Shown here: in pieces, positions 10,594 through 21,900 of the stretch | Position numbering within the stretch: position 1 is the first letter of the stretch | Layout: every line of letters starts with the position of its first letter | Assembly: GCA_958295665.1 (NCBI GenBank) | Contig: OY282559.1 | Coordinates: 135,139,241-135,203,240 of the forward strand | Direction: 5' to 3' | Source: Tipula vernalis | Taxonomy: Eukaryota > Arthropoda > Insecta > Diptera > Tipulidae | Length of the DNA: 64,000 nucleotides | Translations under genes and position numbers: made by a program | The notes under the pieces: generated by a model | Seen by the model: the letters and a program-made list of their open reading frames with translations, nothing else | Databases searched by the model: none | What the model was told of the DNA's origin: nothing

Positions 10594-11390
10594 AGCCAGA
10601 CAAAAAGAAATATACTTTCTGAAGTTTGTCAATTATTCGATCCGCTAGGATTATGTGCTATGTTAATTTTAACGGCTAAACTCTTTATGCAAGATCTAGG
10701 GCCCATACTAGAACTCAAATGGGATAATCAACTCTCAGACGCATTTCTTAGGAAATGGTGTGAATTTAAAGGGCAGCTACTTCAACTTAAATAAATAGCC
10801 GTTCCTCGATGCATCTTATCCCCTCAACATAAATCAATTGAGCTGTATACGATTTGGAGTTGGATGCGTATTTTATGTTAGAACGACTGATAATTGCGAA
10901 AACCATCAAGTATCTTTAGTGTGTTCTAAATCAAGAGTCGCTCCGCTGAAAAAAAAAATGATTCCTCGGTTGGAGCTTTGAGCAGCTTTGCTTTTAGCTC
11001 AAATTAGTCAAAAGCTTCTGTCAATTCTAAAAATTAATATATATATATTTGTGGTCTGATTCTGAAGTAACGCTGTTTCGAATAAAATCGGAACCGCATC
11101 GGTACGCAACATTTGTTGCTAACAGAATCTCACAAATACAAGAAATAACTTCAATTAGTAGCTGGAATTATGTTCCCACTTCAATGAATCCTATGCCGAT
11201 TATGTGTCAAGAGGATTATATCCCATTGATTTTAAGAATTCCACTGATTGGTGGAACGGGCCAGAATATTTAAGTAACGACAAGTCAAAATGGCCACGAA
11301 GCGAAAATAAATCATTGAGCTTTGACCTTATGAACCTAGACCTTCGAAACGTGAATCAGGCTTGTACTGCAACCCTGTCATCTTAATTTA
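10594..11390 (+). pseudogene. BEL/Pao RNase H region
   Basis: Following RT, the frame ILGLFWNTKTDNLEMS ends at a stop at 10591-10593. The sequence then reads QLFDPLGLCAMLILTAKLFM and, near 10930-11010, KSRSAPLKKKMIPRLEL followed by a stop. Around 11195-11290 it gives DYVSRGLYPIDF and WWNGPEYLS, the ADYVSRG and WW-x-GPEWL signatures of BEL/Pao Pol. Stops at 10792, 10979 and elsewhere, plus frame changes, rule out function. Confidence 0.75.
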
Positions 11391-11690
11391 ATCTAATTCA
11401 AAAATTTTCTTCGGCTAAAAAATTAATTAATGTAACGGCGTACATATTTCGATTTTAAAATAATTATAAAATCAAACCGTTGAACCTTCAAAAAACTGGA
11501 GAATTGACTTCAAACATAACCGCCAATGCTCTAAAAATTATTTTGAAAATCGTACAGTATGAAAAATTTGCTGAAGATGATGATCGTTACGAAACAAAAA
11601 TTGAATAACATACAAGAGTGCACTGAAGTCCCTTTTTGGATTTTGACGGGCTTATTCGCGTTGGAGGACGCTTAAAAAATACAAATGTAA
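11391..11690 (+). pseudogene. BEL/Pao integrase N-terminal remnant
   Basis: The plus strand reads NALKIILKIVQYEKFAEDDD and then FLDFDGLIRVGGRLKNTNV, ending at 11687. The F-L-D-x-x-G-L-I-R-V-G-G-R-L string is the linker preceding the integrase zinc finger of BEL/Pao elements. The match stops exactly where the TAA-flanked palindromic element begins, and I do not recognise the continuation beyond 15898. The rest of the integrase was therefore deleted or has decayed past recognition. Confidence 0.75.
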
Positions 11691-11790
11691 TATTGGGTGT
11701 GTGAATATGACTCCGCCCTTTCTCAATTAGTATCGTTATTTTTACTGTTTACGTAAACTATAAATGCGCAATACTTGTATTCTCTAGTAC
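11691..11790 (+). repeat. Left arm of palindromic MITE split by a LINE
   Basis: This 100-bp arm begins TATTGGGTGTGTGAATATGA and ends with GTATTCTCTAGTAC. It is matched, inverted, by 15796-15895 with only about 5 differences. TAA lies just outside both arms (11688-11690 and 15896-15898), consistent with a 3-bp target duplication as made by PIF/Harbinger-type transposases. Together the arms form an almost perfect palindrome of about 200 bp, interrupted at its centre by a Jockey-clade LINE. No coding sequence is present in the MITE itself. Confidence 0.85.
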
Positions 11791-11793
11791 CTC

Positions 11794-11922
11794 GAACGTC
11801 GAAAAATCATTTATGAAATACTGATTCAAAGACAACAAAGAAAAGGTTTTCTGCATCCGATGCAGAAAACCTTTTCGTTGTTGTCTTTGAATCAGTATTT
11901 CACAAATGGTTTTTCGACGTTC
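11794..11922. repeat. 5' snap-back inverted duplication of the LINE
   Basis: 11794-11857 and 11859-11922 are reverse complements over 64 nt with 3 mismatches, separated by one base. The right copy runs straight into the LINE leader (CTAGGTCTCTCTCTTTTAA), so it is the authentic 5' UTR. The left copy is an extra, inverted piece lying between the left GTAC and the element. This looks like first-strand cDNA folding back on itself during second-strand synthesis. Confidence 0.8.
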
Positions 11923-11943
11923 TAGGTCTCTCTCTTTTAATTC

Positions 11944-12966
11944 ATGTGGAAGCAACAAAATCAGCAACAAAAGGTTGTACCGAAAGAAAAGGCGCCTCCG
12001 CCAATTAATGTAATCGGCATAACAGAATTTGCTAGCATACAATCTTTAATGAAATCAGTGACAGCTAAGGAATATAGAGTAGTGTCACTAAACAATAACG
12101 TGTGGAAAATCAATACACCGGATTCCGATACATATAGAGCTCTAGCAACAAAGCTCAATGCGGAAGGTAAAGAATGGTTCACATACGAAGATAAAAACGA
12201 ACATGCAATTAAGGTTATGGCCAGAGGCCTTCATCCAACGTGTACGAAGGGGGACATAATTGAGGACCTAAAGGCAAGAGATCTGCAAATAGAAGATGCA
12301 GTAAACATCCTAAAACGGGAGAGAGGTGAGAACAATCAAGTCAAAAAAAGGGGGCTTCCACTCTTCATGCTTACGTTTAACAAAAAGGAGAAAGTTGAAA
12401 ACATCTTCAACGTCAAAGCAATTCTCAATATGAGGGATAAAATAGAACCGCTTAAGAAAAACACGAGGCTAATACCTCAGTGCAAAAAATGCCAAGGTTT
12501 CAATCACACGCAAAAATATTGCAGACGGGAGCCAAGATGCGTAAAATGTGCTGGAAAACACAACGCGAAAGAGTGTACAGAAAGTAGAAACACCCCTGCA
12601 AAATGTATAAACTGTAAAGGGCATCATCCTGCAAATTATAGAGGCTGTGAAGTAGCCAAAGAACTTCAAAGACTAAGAAAAAAAACGCATCAGTTTCTTC
12701 AAAACCCTAGGGTTACCAGAGAAGAGAAACCAACTAAAACCCAAGCGGAGCCAAAACCACCAGGTATTGGTACAGAGCGAAAAAGTTATTCACAAATTGT
12801 ACAGCAATCATCTAATGCTACGAATGATAACCCCCTTGAAAGGATTTGTCGAAGCATAGAAGCCATAAATATAAGGCTAGTAAAGCAAGAACTTGGTCTA
12901 GAAGCTTTATATAAGCGTCTAGATATGCATCAAACCTTGAACGAGGCCACAGCCCTCATATACTAA
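11944..12966 (+). CDS. LINE ORF1: Gag-like protein with three zinc knuckles
   Basis: An intact 340-codon frame. Residues about 180-235 hold three consecutive retroviral-type knuckles: CKKCQGFNHTQKYC, CVKCAGKHNAKEC and a third starting CINCKGHHPANYRGC. The 100 residues before them, with the NVKAILNMRDKIEPL segment, fit the PRE_C2HC domain typical of ORF1 in Jockey-clade LINEs. The N-terminal 40 residues are Q/K-rich, and the C-terminus has a short predicted coiled coil (VKQELGLEALYKRLDMH). The product would bind element RNA and form the ribonucleoprotein that enters the nucleus. The stop at 12964-12966 is one base upstream of the ORF2 ATG at 12968, suggesting termination-reinitiation. I see no inactivating lesion. 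Confidence 0.9.
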   Translation: MWKQQNQQQKVVPKEKAPPPINVIGITEFASIQSLMKSVTAKEYRVVSLNNNVWKINTPDSDTYRALATKLNAEGKEWFTYEDKNEHAIKVMARGLHPTCTKGDIIEDLKARDLQIEDAVNILKRERGENNQVKKRGLPLFMLTFNKKEKVENIFNVKAILNMRDKIEPLKKNTRLIPQCKKCQGFNHTQKYCRREPRCVKCAGKHNAKECTESRNTPAKCINCKGHHPANYRGCEVAKELQRLRKKTHQFLQNPRVTREEKPTKTQAEPKPPGIGTERKSYSQIVQQSSNATNDNPLERICRSIEAINIRLVKQELGLEALYKRLDMHQTLNEATALIY

Positions 12967-12967
12967 A

Positions 12968-15643
12968 ATGAGCAGATCATTAAGAATTGTCACCTGGAAC
13001 GCGAACGGACTAGCGCAACATGTTCCAGAGCTAGAAATTTTTCTAAATTTAGTAAAAATAGATATCTGCCTTATATCGGAGAGCCATTTGACAAAAACAT
13101 CATTTATTAAAATACTTGATTATGAATGTTACCATGCTGTTCACCCAGGAGGAAAACCCAGAGGAGGATCAACAGTAATAGTGAAAAAGAATCTCAAACA
13201 CTATGAAGAACCTAGTATAGAAGAGGAATGTATGCAAGTTAAAACCATAAAAGTTGAAACTAACAATAATAATGAATACAGTATTTACTCTATCTACTGC
13301 CCTCCACGCTATAATCTAAACAAAGAAGATTATAATAGACTCTCTAGATCACTAGGATATAATTTTATTATTGGTGGTGACTTTAATGCAAAAAACACCT
13401 ATTGGGATCAAGACTTACAACCCATAAAGGAAAAGAGCTATTCGAAGCCGGACGAATAAATAACTGCGAGTTCCACTCTGGAGGTAAACCAACATACTGG
13501 CCTGCTGATATAAATAAAATACCAGATCTCATTGATTTTTATGTAACGAAAGGGATCTTCGAGGATTATATGTGCATCGAAAACAGCGAAGGGATATATT
13601 ACGATCATACACCTGTTATCATGACACTCAGCACAATGATAATTAATAAGGATAACCTGCCTAAATTAACAAATAATAGAACTAACTGGGACCTATTCCA
13701 AGATCTAATTGAAATGCAAATAAATCTACAAGTGCCGATTAAAACACCGGTACAGTTGGAAGACGAACTAGAGGTGTTTAACAGTACTATTCAATAAGCA
13801 GCATGGGAAAGTTCTCCTGCTAGTCACACCGAATCCCGTAGGAATCAAAATTATCCTATTGAGGTCAGGGAGTTAGTTAGAGAGAAACGGATGGCAAGAA
13901 AAAGCTGGCAAAGGACAAGCGCCCCGGAAAACAAAAAAATCCTCAATTTTCTATGCAATAAACTAAAACAACTTATAAAAGAAATTAAGAATGAAACTAT
14001 TAACAAGTACTTAAATGGTCTCACCGAACATAAAGATACTGATTACTCTCTTTGGAAAGCAACAAAGGGATTAAAAAGAACCAAAACGCATGTGCCGCCT
14101 ATTAAAAATGGGGAAGGAACCTGGGCCAAAAGCGACAAGCAAAAAGCTTTTTTATTTGCAGCTCACTTGAAAGACACCTTTCAACCATTACCTAGGCAAA
14201 CAGCAGATGAAAACATAATAACAATTAGCAAAATTGATGAATATAATATTCGATGTGTAACATTAAAGGAATTAAAAAATGAGATCAAGTGTAATTTGAA
14301 CGCAAAAAAAGCTCCAGGATATGATTTAATTACTGGACAAGTCGTAAAAGCCATTCCCGAGAAGGGACTACGAAAATTAGTTCAAATTATCAATGCTGTC
14401 TTCAGACTAAAATATGTATCACGGCAATGGAAGGTTGCTGAAGTAATTATGATCCCCAAACCAGGCAAACCAGCGAACGATAAAAAGTCGTACAGACCGA
14501 TTTCACTACTTCCTGTAATTTCAAAATTATTTGAAAAATTACTGCTCAAGAGACTCAAGCCAATAATAGAAGAGAGAAATTTGATTCCACCACACCAATT
14601 TGGATTTAGAGAAAATCACTCTACGATAGAACAAGTTCACAGAATAACGGATTTAATCGAAGACTCACTTGAGAATAAGAAGATATGCTCCGGCATCTTC
14701 TTAGATGTAGCACAAGCTTTCGACAAAGTTTGGCACAAAGGACTTGAATTTAAATTGCATCGAGATCTACCAAAGCAATTCTATCAAATTCTTAAATCTT
14801 ATATCGCAGACCGACATTTCCGTGTAAAATATAACCGAGAGTACTCTGAACTAAAGAGAATATCAGCAGGCATACCACAGGGTAGCGTACTGGGTCCTAT
14901 ATTGTACATCATGTACACCAGAGATATGCTAAATACAGAAGGTGCCACCATAGCAACATTTGCAGACGATACAGCTATTCTGGCGACTGGAAAGTGTATA
15001 TCAGAAGCAACGACCAAACTTCAAAAAGCAACCGACACAGTGAGTAGCTGGACCAAGAAATGGCGCATTAGCCTAAACGAAGCAAAATCGGTTCACGTAA
15101 ACTTCACAAACCAGAAAGTTAACTGGATTCCAGTGAAACTTAATTCAAGGCCGGTTCCAAATGCAAATACAGCCAAATACCTCGGCATGACTCTCGATTG
15201 CAAGCTTAGATGGAAAGCGCATGTTACAAAGAAAAAAGAAGAATTGAACATTAAATATAGGAAAATGTATTGGATAATAGGTAGAAACTCTGAGCTTACA
15301 TAACAAATTGCTATTATATCAGCAAATACTTAAACCAGTATGGACTTACGGTATTCAACTTTGGGGTTGTACCAAGAAGACAAATGTACAAATGATTCAA
15401 TGTTTTCAAAACAAAGTGCTGCGTGGCATTGTAAACGCACCATGGTACATTAGAAATGATAACCTCCATAGGGACTTAAACATGGAATATGTAAGTGAAG
15501 AAATACAAAATCATGCGAAGAAACACATTCAGCGGATATCTCGGCACCAAAATGAAGACATACGAAGTTTGTTGGATACCACCAATGCAGTAAGAAGACT
15601 TCAAAGGAAGAAACCTTTGGAATTAGGAGTTGTATTTCATTAG
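12968..15643 (+). pseudogene. LINE ORF2: endonuclease-reverse transcriptase, three lesions
   Basis: The APE-type endonuclease begins at the ATG with VTWNANGLAQH, then SESHL and GGDFNAKNTYW. At about 13404 the frame breaks: a single base is missing after the TGG codon, and reading resumes one frame over with GSRLTTHKG. A TAA at 13795-13797 replaces a probable Gln codon. From 13798 to 15303 the frame is open through the RT: LDVAQAFDKVWH (motif A), GIPQGSVLGPILY (motif B), TFADDTAIL (catalytic ADD). At about 15303 a second single-base frameshift moves reading to 15308-15643, with PVWTYGIQLWGC and a normal C-terminus. The protein would nick target DNA and copy its RNA onto it. Catalytic residues are intact; the lesions disable expression. 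Confidence 0.9.
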
Positions 15644-15795
15644 GATAGAGAAAAATAATTACTATGTAAATTCAAACGGGAGTAACCATTGGGCTACTGC
15701 CCGTCAAATGTGAATCTTCATTTAAGAAAGATAAATTACTAAATGATTTGTAAATCAGTTGTAATATTAAATAAAGGAAAAAAAAAAAAAAAAAA
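15644..15795 (+). other. LINE 3' UTR with stem-loop, AATAAA and poly(A)
   Basis: A short 3' UTR follows ORF2. A stem-loop can be drawn at 15676-15704: ACGGGAGTAACC pairs with GGCTACTGCCCGT, with one bulge. Such a hairpin is a candidate recognition element for the element's own reverse transcriptase. AATAAA lies at about 15770-15775, just before the A tract at 15778-15795. Confidence 0.7.
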
Positions 15796-15895
15796 GTACT
15801 ATAGAATACAAGTATTGCGCATTTATAGTTTACGTAAGCAGTAAAAATAACGACACCAATTAAGAAAGGGCGGAGTCATATTCACACACCCAATA
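15796..15895 (-). repeat. Right arm of palindromic MITE split by a LINE
   Basis: Complement of the left arm at 11691-11790, beginning with GTACTATAGAATACAAGTAT and ending CACACACCCAATA, then TAA at 15896-15898. See the left arm for interpretation. Confidence 0.85.
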
Positions 15896-15898
15896 TAA

Positions 15899-16324
15899 TA
15901 TAAATAATTTAATAAATAAACTTATACTACACAACAGATGTACCAACTTAACAAAAAAAACAGAACTCAAATCGGAACGATGCGAGCGCCACACGGTGGT
16001 TATTCCGGGAACTTGTTGATCAAGGTAGTATACGAACATAAATACACATCAGTAGACGTTTTTTGGGAAGTTAGTTTAAAGCAATTAACTCTGCTTCGTC
16101 ATTAATTTTAGTTAAATAATCCTGATCGTCCATTTCAATGTTAGTTGCAGCCATTTTCATTCACAATTATGAAAAACTTATTCATTTACAATAGTGACAA
16201 TTAAACAATAAATGCAAAGGTCACTTAGATGTACGAAAAATGTCAGAAAAAATGTTAAAATTTTTGGTTTGTTGATAAAGTGCCATTATAGTCGAGAATG
16301 ATATAAAATAAAGTATCCGACTTC
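15899..16324. other. Non-coding, nothing recognised
   Basis: No protein signal. If BEL element no. 2 once continued here, it has decayed beyond recognition. Confidence 0.4.
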
Positions 16325-16418
16325 TGTTACTAATGGGTAATAAATTCCTCGGTTGGTGAAAAGCCTCGGGCAAGCGCCCTCGGACATTTATCAACCTCAT
16401 TATTATCCATTAATAGCA
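16325..16418. repeat. GC-tipped foldback hairpin (MITE-like)
   Basis: TGTTACTAATGGGTAATA pairs with the complement of TATTATCCATTAATAGCA, and inside it GGTTGGTGAAAAGCCTCGGG pairs imperfectly with CCCTCGGACATTTATCAACC. This gives a stem of about 44 bp closed by CAAGCG. The outer flanks (16285-16324 and 16419-16460) continue to show weak inverted similarity, so the full element may be about 175 bp. The GC-rich tip contrasts with the surrounding sequence. Confidence 0.6.
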
Positions 16419-18275
16419 CTAGTTGCACAATCTACTATAATTCTACGTTATTAGCGACCTGATAAAGTTTACATGAAAAATAAATTTTTTAACTACATTT
16501 TTGGACATTGTCACCCGTTAACGCAAACAATTTTTGAATCACCCATCTAATCCCTTGATTTCTATAATGTTACAATTCGCTAAACATCATTAAAAATAAA
16601 ATGTTTAATTCCAACATGTATCTACGCGCGCCGCACCTATACCTAAATAGGATATATGCGACACATATTATTGTTACCAAGCATTTCAAAAAGATATCAC
16701 TATAACAATAAACTTTTCAAACATCACAAGCAACAACAACAACAACAACAACAAAAAGTAAAGAAAAAATTTACATAATTAAGATTAAACTAAGTAAAGA
16801 AATGTTATGATTACGTTCGTTTAAAAATTTAGACGAAAGTGGTTATACTTGAACATTTCATATACATACATACATAACATACACGTACGTACATTTATGT
16901 TATGACAACAATAAAAATAAAATTCTATTTTCTATTACATGAAAATATATTTTTTCATCCAAAATTACAAAAAAATCTTCACAACAATAAAAGCAAATCA
17001 CCAAACCATCGTCTCATCACCTTGTGCGTATATTATATGTATATAGCGAGAATATATCCTTTTTATTCATCCTTTCATTTAATTTCAAATAACGAAAAGA
17101 GGAAAAGGTAAACTAGGAAAATGACATAGGAAAACAGGCAAAAAAAATTCCTTTTATTTCAAAAAAATATTAAAATAAATTCCATCTTATCAAACACACA
17201 TGAATGAATTCTTATTTTTACAAAAAAATAATTTTCCTCATTTTCTTTTTTAGCCTACTTACCTTCATACTATATTAGGTATGTACCTGTGTGATACTTT
17301 TTCCCTCTTTTCATAATGTGTGCGTATTTTTATATATGGTATACCCTGCTCACCTATATGTGGATGAGTATCCTTCATGAATTTCTAGAAAATGTTTATG
17401 TTTTCTAATGTGACATATTCAAGGTGATTGGTGTTAATGGTAGAGGTCGTTTTCTATACCATATTTGGTATTTTTCTTTAATAACATCGGAGGGTGGCGG
17501 AAGGGGGCAAGGCGGCAAATTACATATACGCATAAAAAGTTTCATTTTAACGGGTAAACTTGCGTAGGTACATTCATTTTATGCGAGATATTCAACGGTT
17601 ATTTTTGTGATAGATGATTAGATAAGGAGGATGATGTTTTTTTTCTTTGCTAAAATAAGGACATTAAGGGAAGAATTCACGTTGCGTGAACAGGAAATTC
17701 TTGTCAATTTTTATAATATAAACTTTGATGTTTATAAAGGGGATCTAATACGTGTGTGACGTGTAAATATGTACGTATAAAGAATTCCAGTTTAAAACAA
17801 CATTTTTTAAGTTTTATTTTTAAAATCAACCGAGTTTGCTAAAACACCTAGTTACAACAAATTAAAATAAGAAATTGGTTAGGAAAATTGCTAAACACAA
17901 AATTCACTTTCATTTCCTCTTTCTAACAAATACATTAAAAACTGAGAAAATGTTCTAAAAACAAAAGCTGAGAGAAAAATCCACTAATTATCCAACATCA
18001 CAAACGCAAAGAAGTTATTCAGAGCAAGGTAGGTTTTCACGCATTTAATGAAACACATACCGGAAGAGAATATAAAAAGTTTAATTTATTCTAAAACTTA
18101 CAATGCAACCCCACAAATCTGTTCGCGGAGAAAATCAAACATAACAAAACTCACGATGAATTTATTACTCTCGGGTTGATTTAGTACCCACTGGTACCGT
18201 GTCGATACAAACAAATTTATTATGCTTACGAACAACACTTTTCCAACAAATGTAGATCACTAAATCAAACATTTA
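16419..18275. other. Non-coding AT-rich stretch with microsatellites
   Basis: A (CAA)n tract lies at about 16728-16755. ACAT and ACGT-rich repeats lie near 16861-16893. No protein motif was recognised in any frame. Confidence 0.5.
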
Positions 18276-18907
18276 TGCTGTGTGCCTTAATCGATTAAAC
18301 TAACTAAATTAAAAAAAATTGAAGCTTCTGCTATTGTTTCATAGGCGGTAATCGAAAAATCAATTTACGAGCTTACTTTTCAATGACTTTTCATTTATAC
18401 TGTAACAAGTGAACATCAAAATCAAAAATAAAAAAAAAAGATTTTGCTCTTAAATGATATCTTATAAATCGGTTATTATTCGACATAATTCCTTGGAAAA
18501 TTGTAGAATTACATAAAGAATAGAGGTTTCGTGGAAGCTGCAATTTAAAGCAAAACAATTTTGGACAACATAACATAACCTCGTAAATATATTGTGTTGT
18601 AAATCACTTTGGTTCGATATTTCCGTTTTCTTCTTGAATTCTGTTTGCTTAAAAGACATACATATATAATACATCAGAAGTGTATTGGTAAATAAAAAAT
18701 GCGGCAATATCACGAATAAAGTTTTACTTCTTACTTTTTTTACAATTTTATATTAGGTATTTTCCTTGTTTATTGGCGATTAAATTTAGTTGGGTGTAAG
18801 TTGAGGCACAGCCAGAGACTTTTATACTAATGCCATCTATTTAAATCTTGCATTAACTAACTCGTCCTACTTTAATTAGTTAGTTTATTCGATTAAGGCA
18901 CACAGCA
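18276..18907. mobile_element. 632-bp MITE with TTA flanks
   Basis: The left terminus TGCTGTGTGCCTTAATCGAT is repeated inverted at the right end (TTCGATTAAGGCACACAGCA), with similarity over about 33 bp including AAACTAACTAA. TTA flanks both sides (18273-18275 and 18908-18910), consistent with a 3-bp target duplication. The inside is AT-rich. Its two short minus-strand frames look random. The 3-bp TTA duplication points to a PIF/Harbinger-type or related transposase supplied in trans. The family is not otherwise recognised. Confidence 0.8.
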
Positions 18908-18910
18908 TTA

Positions 18911-21900
18911 GTACATTTTACCAAGATTTCCCATTGTTTTCAGTAAGGTCATTAAAATATGATACAGGCATTGTTAAATTTGAAAACTCGTTAGCCAATA
19001 TCACCATTGGTTATAACAATATAAATCTTCTACTGTCAATTCGCAAGTCACTTTGTACGCGATACACGATTTGGTATAGCCAAATTAAAAGTGAAGTTGA
19101 TATCAAGAAATTAAAAGTAATTTCAATTATTTCAACGTTTTTAATAATTTCAAGAAATACCCATTTTCTCCAATTTTTTGCTTTAGTAAATTTTCTTGAA
19201 CTACATAATTTGATGCCATAAAAATGTTTCCTAAGGAATGCTCATCATCGTCTAGGTTTGCTTACAATTCTCGATTTCCGCAGTCCATTCATACATAAGG
19301 TTTCTTAACACGAGGTCTAGCGGTGTTCTTCTGTTTTCTGCCTGCGTTTTTTAGGTTTATTTGCAGTATGAGGTACAGCAATAAATTAACCCGGTTATCA
19401 GCAAAATACATGCGCTCACAATACCGTACATTTATCGTACACCTAGTAAGAAGTAACCTAATGAATTTATTCGAAAGAAATATACATTTATGTTCGGCAA
19501 TAAATATATTTTTTTATGGGCTTGTCTTCGATCTCGAGATTTGTTGCTCTTAAGCTCCAAAGTTCAAGAAACGTTTTCTAAAAGTATATTAGCATCCAAA
19601 TCATTACATAAGAACGGCTCCTTTCTCTTTATAGGTGTTCAACACCTCCATTCTAATCGATCACATCATTCTTCCGCTCCAATTACATTTCATTTACAAT
19701 ACATATCGTAATTGCAACCTTGAATTACAATAAGGTAATATACACAACATTACAATAAGGTAATATAATACACTAGGTAATGGAAATGGGTAAATAATCA
19801 TACAGTTTCCCAAAAGATTAAAACATGAATATGGTATATCACGAATGAGAAAAGACGGGGATTGCAAAAAAATTAACAAAATTGCAATGTCTAATGGTAT
19901 TCAATAAACACTCTGTACAGCTAATTTAAAATAGTAAATTAAAGTAAAACAGGGTATTATAACCCAAGAAAAAAACAGAATCAAAAGAATAAGATGCATC
20001 AAAATGCTACAATTCATCTTTTAGAAAGGAGTTTAATCAAATTTGACTAAATTTCGATTAAAATTAATTTAAAAAAGACTAAGTCAAATTTAAACAAGAT
20101 TTAATGTTTAAAGGCTTAACCGCGAATTAAATGTCACCTTCCCCATATTTCTGGAACGATTATGTGTGCAGACTTCCTTTACCTTCAACTAAAGTCACTC
20201 CTGCCCCTGACCCTTGGTCGTTTCTGTCAGTAAAAATCCACAATTGAAACTTTAGCAAATTACTCTACAAGAGACTTTTTTTTCGATGAAATAGAGGTAG
20301 GTAAAGTAAAATAAAACGGGGGTGTGCTGTTATCAGCATAAAAATGAATTAGATTGAAAGTTTCGGTTAGATCATTAGTGAATATAAAAATGTTTCGCGG
20401 AAAGGACGGATCGCTAACTAACATTTAGTGTATGAGTAGCGAAAGTCCCAAAGTCCATCACCATTTGGATACTACGGCAAAAAAGAATTTCTTAATCTAT
20501 GAAACTACCTTACTATAGGACGTCCAATTGCTCTCAATTTGTACGGTAAACTCTTGCCTCGTACTGCTGAAGAGGTTAAATAAATGACCGATCGGTAGGT
20601 GGAGGCTTCATTGAAACCCGTAGTGGTGGTCTAAATCGTTAGAGTTCTTCTAGATATTTTTTCAATTTTTATGGGAATAATATATTTTTGTTAGAAATTA
20701 TAGGGAAAAAGTTAATCACTTTAACAAAAGAGACTAATGTAATAAAACAAGAAACTGTGACAAGGGTACTAGCTCCTCTGAAGCTGAGCTTTGCTATAAG
20801 TTCTGAATAATTATGGCAAACAAAAACGCTTTAAAGAGCAAGCAGTAACCAAAAAAAATTCCCCAAGAAGCAGCACCAACATTACCAATAAAAAAAATGT
20901 ATTTATTAGTAATGTTGGACCTGCTTACATCAAATTTTCTTGTGAATTGGAGAATGAAGAAATATTATAATTTTAGGTTGCCGATTTCACAAATGTTTGG
21001 AACTTCTAGCTAAACTCAGCTTAAAAGCTCCGTATATAACTTTTATTATTGCCTCACTCGGGATAGAAACGATTTGTATGTAAAAATCTGAGGAATGGTG
21101 CCCAATCGGTAGCTCATTGGCTATTGGTAGCGTTCAAATAAATTTAGAAAGGCAAAAGAACAATTTAACATACACATTTTCAGGAAATAGTAGAAACTAG
21201 TTCTCATTATTTCTGATATTTAAGTAGCACCATGCTCATACCGGATTTCCAAGGTTAATTCTTCGAATACTTTGTTAAATCTGCTGGATTACATTTACTT
21301 AACAGGTGGTGAACAAGAAAACGTAACTTTATGGAAAAAGTGTTTTCGAAGAGCTGTTGATTGTGAAATATTTATGCAAAAAGTTGCTATTCTGTCTCCC
21401 ACTTTTATTCGGGCTTTATATTTTCTCAATTTGTGAGAGCTGATTTAGTAACTTCTACAACGGAGTAACTAAACAATATGTCTGATCGTGTTGAAACGGC
21501 TACCTAATTATTTTATTAGTTTGCGCTCCCTAAATGCATTAGAATAGTCGTAATAGCTTGCAACCCCTAAAATATTGGACATCGCTGATACTTACGTTTA
21601 GGCTCGTCTTTTGTTCCATAAGTGAAATTATTTCTTTGTTTTCACTTCTATTTTATAAAATAGAAGTTGGACTATCAAACTACTATTTTTGGTCGACTAT
21701 TTTTGGACATATTAAAAACAAATTAAATAGTGAATTTAAAAATAATTAGTAGTATCATTTTAGCGCCATTTGAATTTGGGGTCATAAATTGAATTTGGCG
21801 CCATCGCCTACACGATTATTTACGATTTATCTTCGAAATTCTTCATCTTTCGATATTTTCAAAATTTTTCGGCATTTTGATTTTTTTGTAGAAATAGTAT

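Larger units (their letters stand above)
9443..11690 (+). mobile_element. BEL/Pao LTR retrotransposon no. 2, 5' and 3' truncated
   Basis: The plus strand carries, in order, the C-terminal part of a DUF1758-type protease, an A17-type reverse transcriptase with YVDD, the RNase H linker, and the integrase N-terminus. It starts abruptly inside the protease next to the Crypton remnant and stops at 11690, where a TAA-flanked MITE is inserted. No LTRs were found. It is better preserved than element no. 1 but has several stops and frame changes. Confidence 0.85.
11791..15795 (+). mobile_element. Near full-length Jockey-clade LINE nested in a MITE
   Basis: The element has a 5' UTR, ORF1 (Gag-like), ORF2 (endonuclease-reverse transcriptase), a 3' UTR with AATAAA and an A18 tail at 15778-15795. 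The sequence GTAC flanks both ends (11787-11790 and 15796-15799), a plausible 4-bp target duplication made at the centre of the palindromic MITE. The first 130 nt form an inverted duplication (11794-11922). ORF1 is open. ORF2 carries one stop and two single-base frameshifts, so the copy is recent but not autonomous. Confidence 0.9.

Noticed and set aside
12469..12669. Minus-strand Cys-rich frame
   Set aside because: Antisense shadow of the zinc-knuckle region of LINE ORF1.
18391..18713. Minus-strand frames of 61 and 83 codons inside the TTA-flanked MITE
   Set aside because: Overlapping frames, no motif, AT-driven; the MITE is non-coding.
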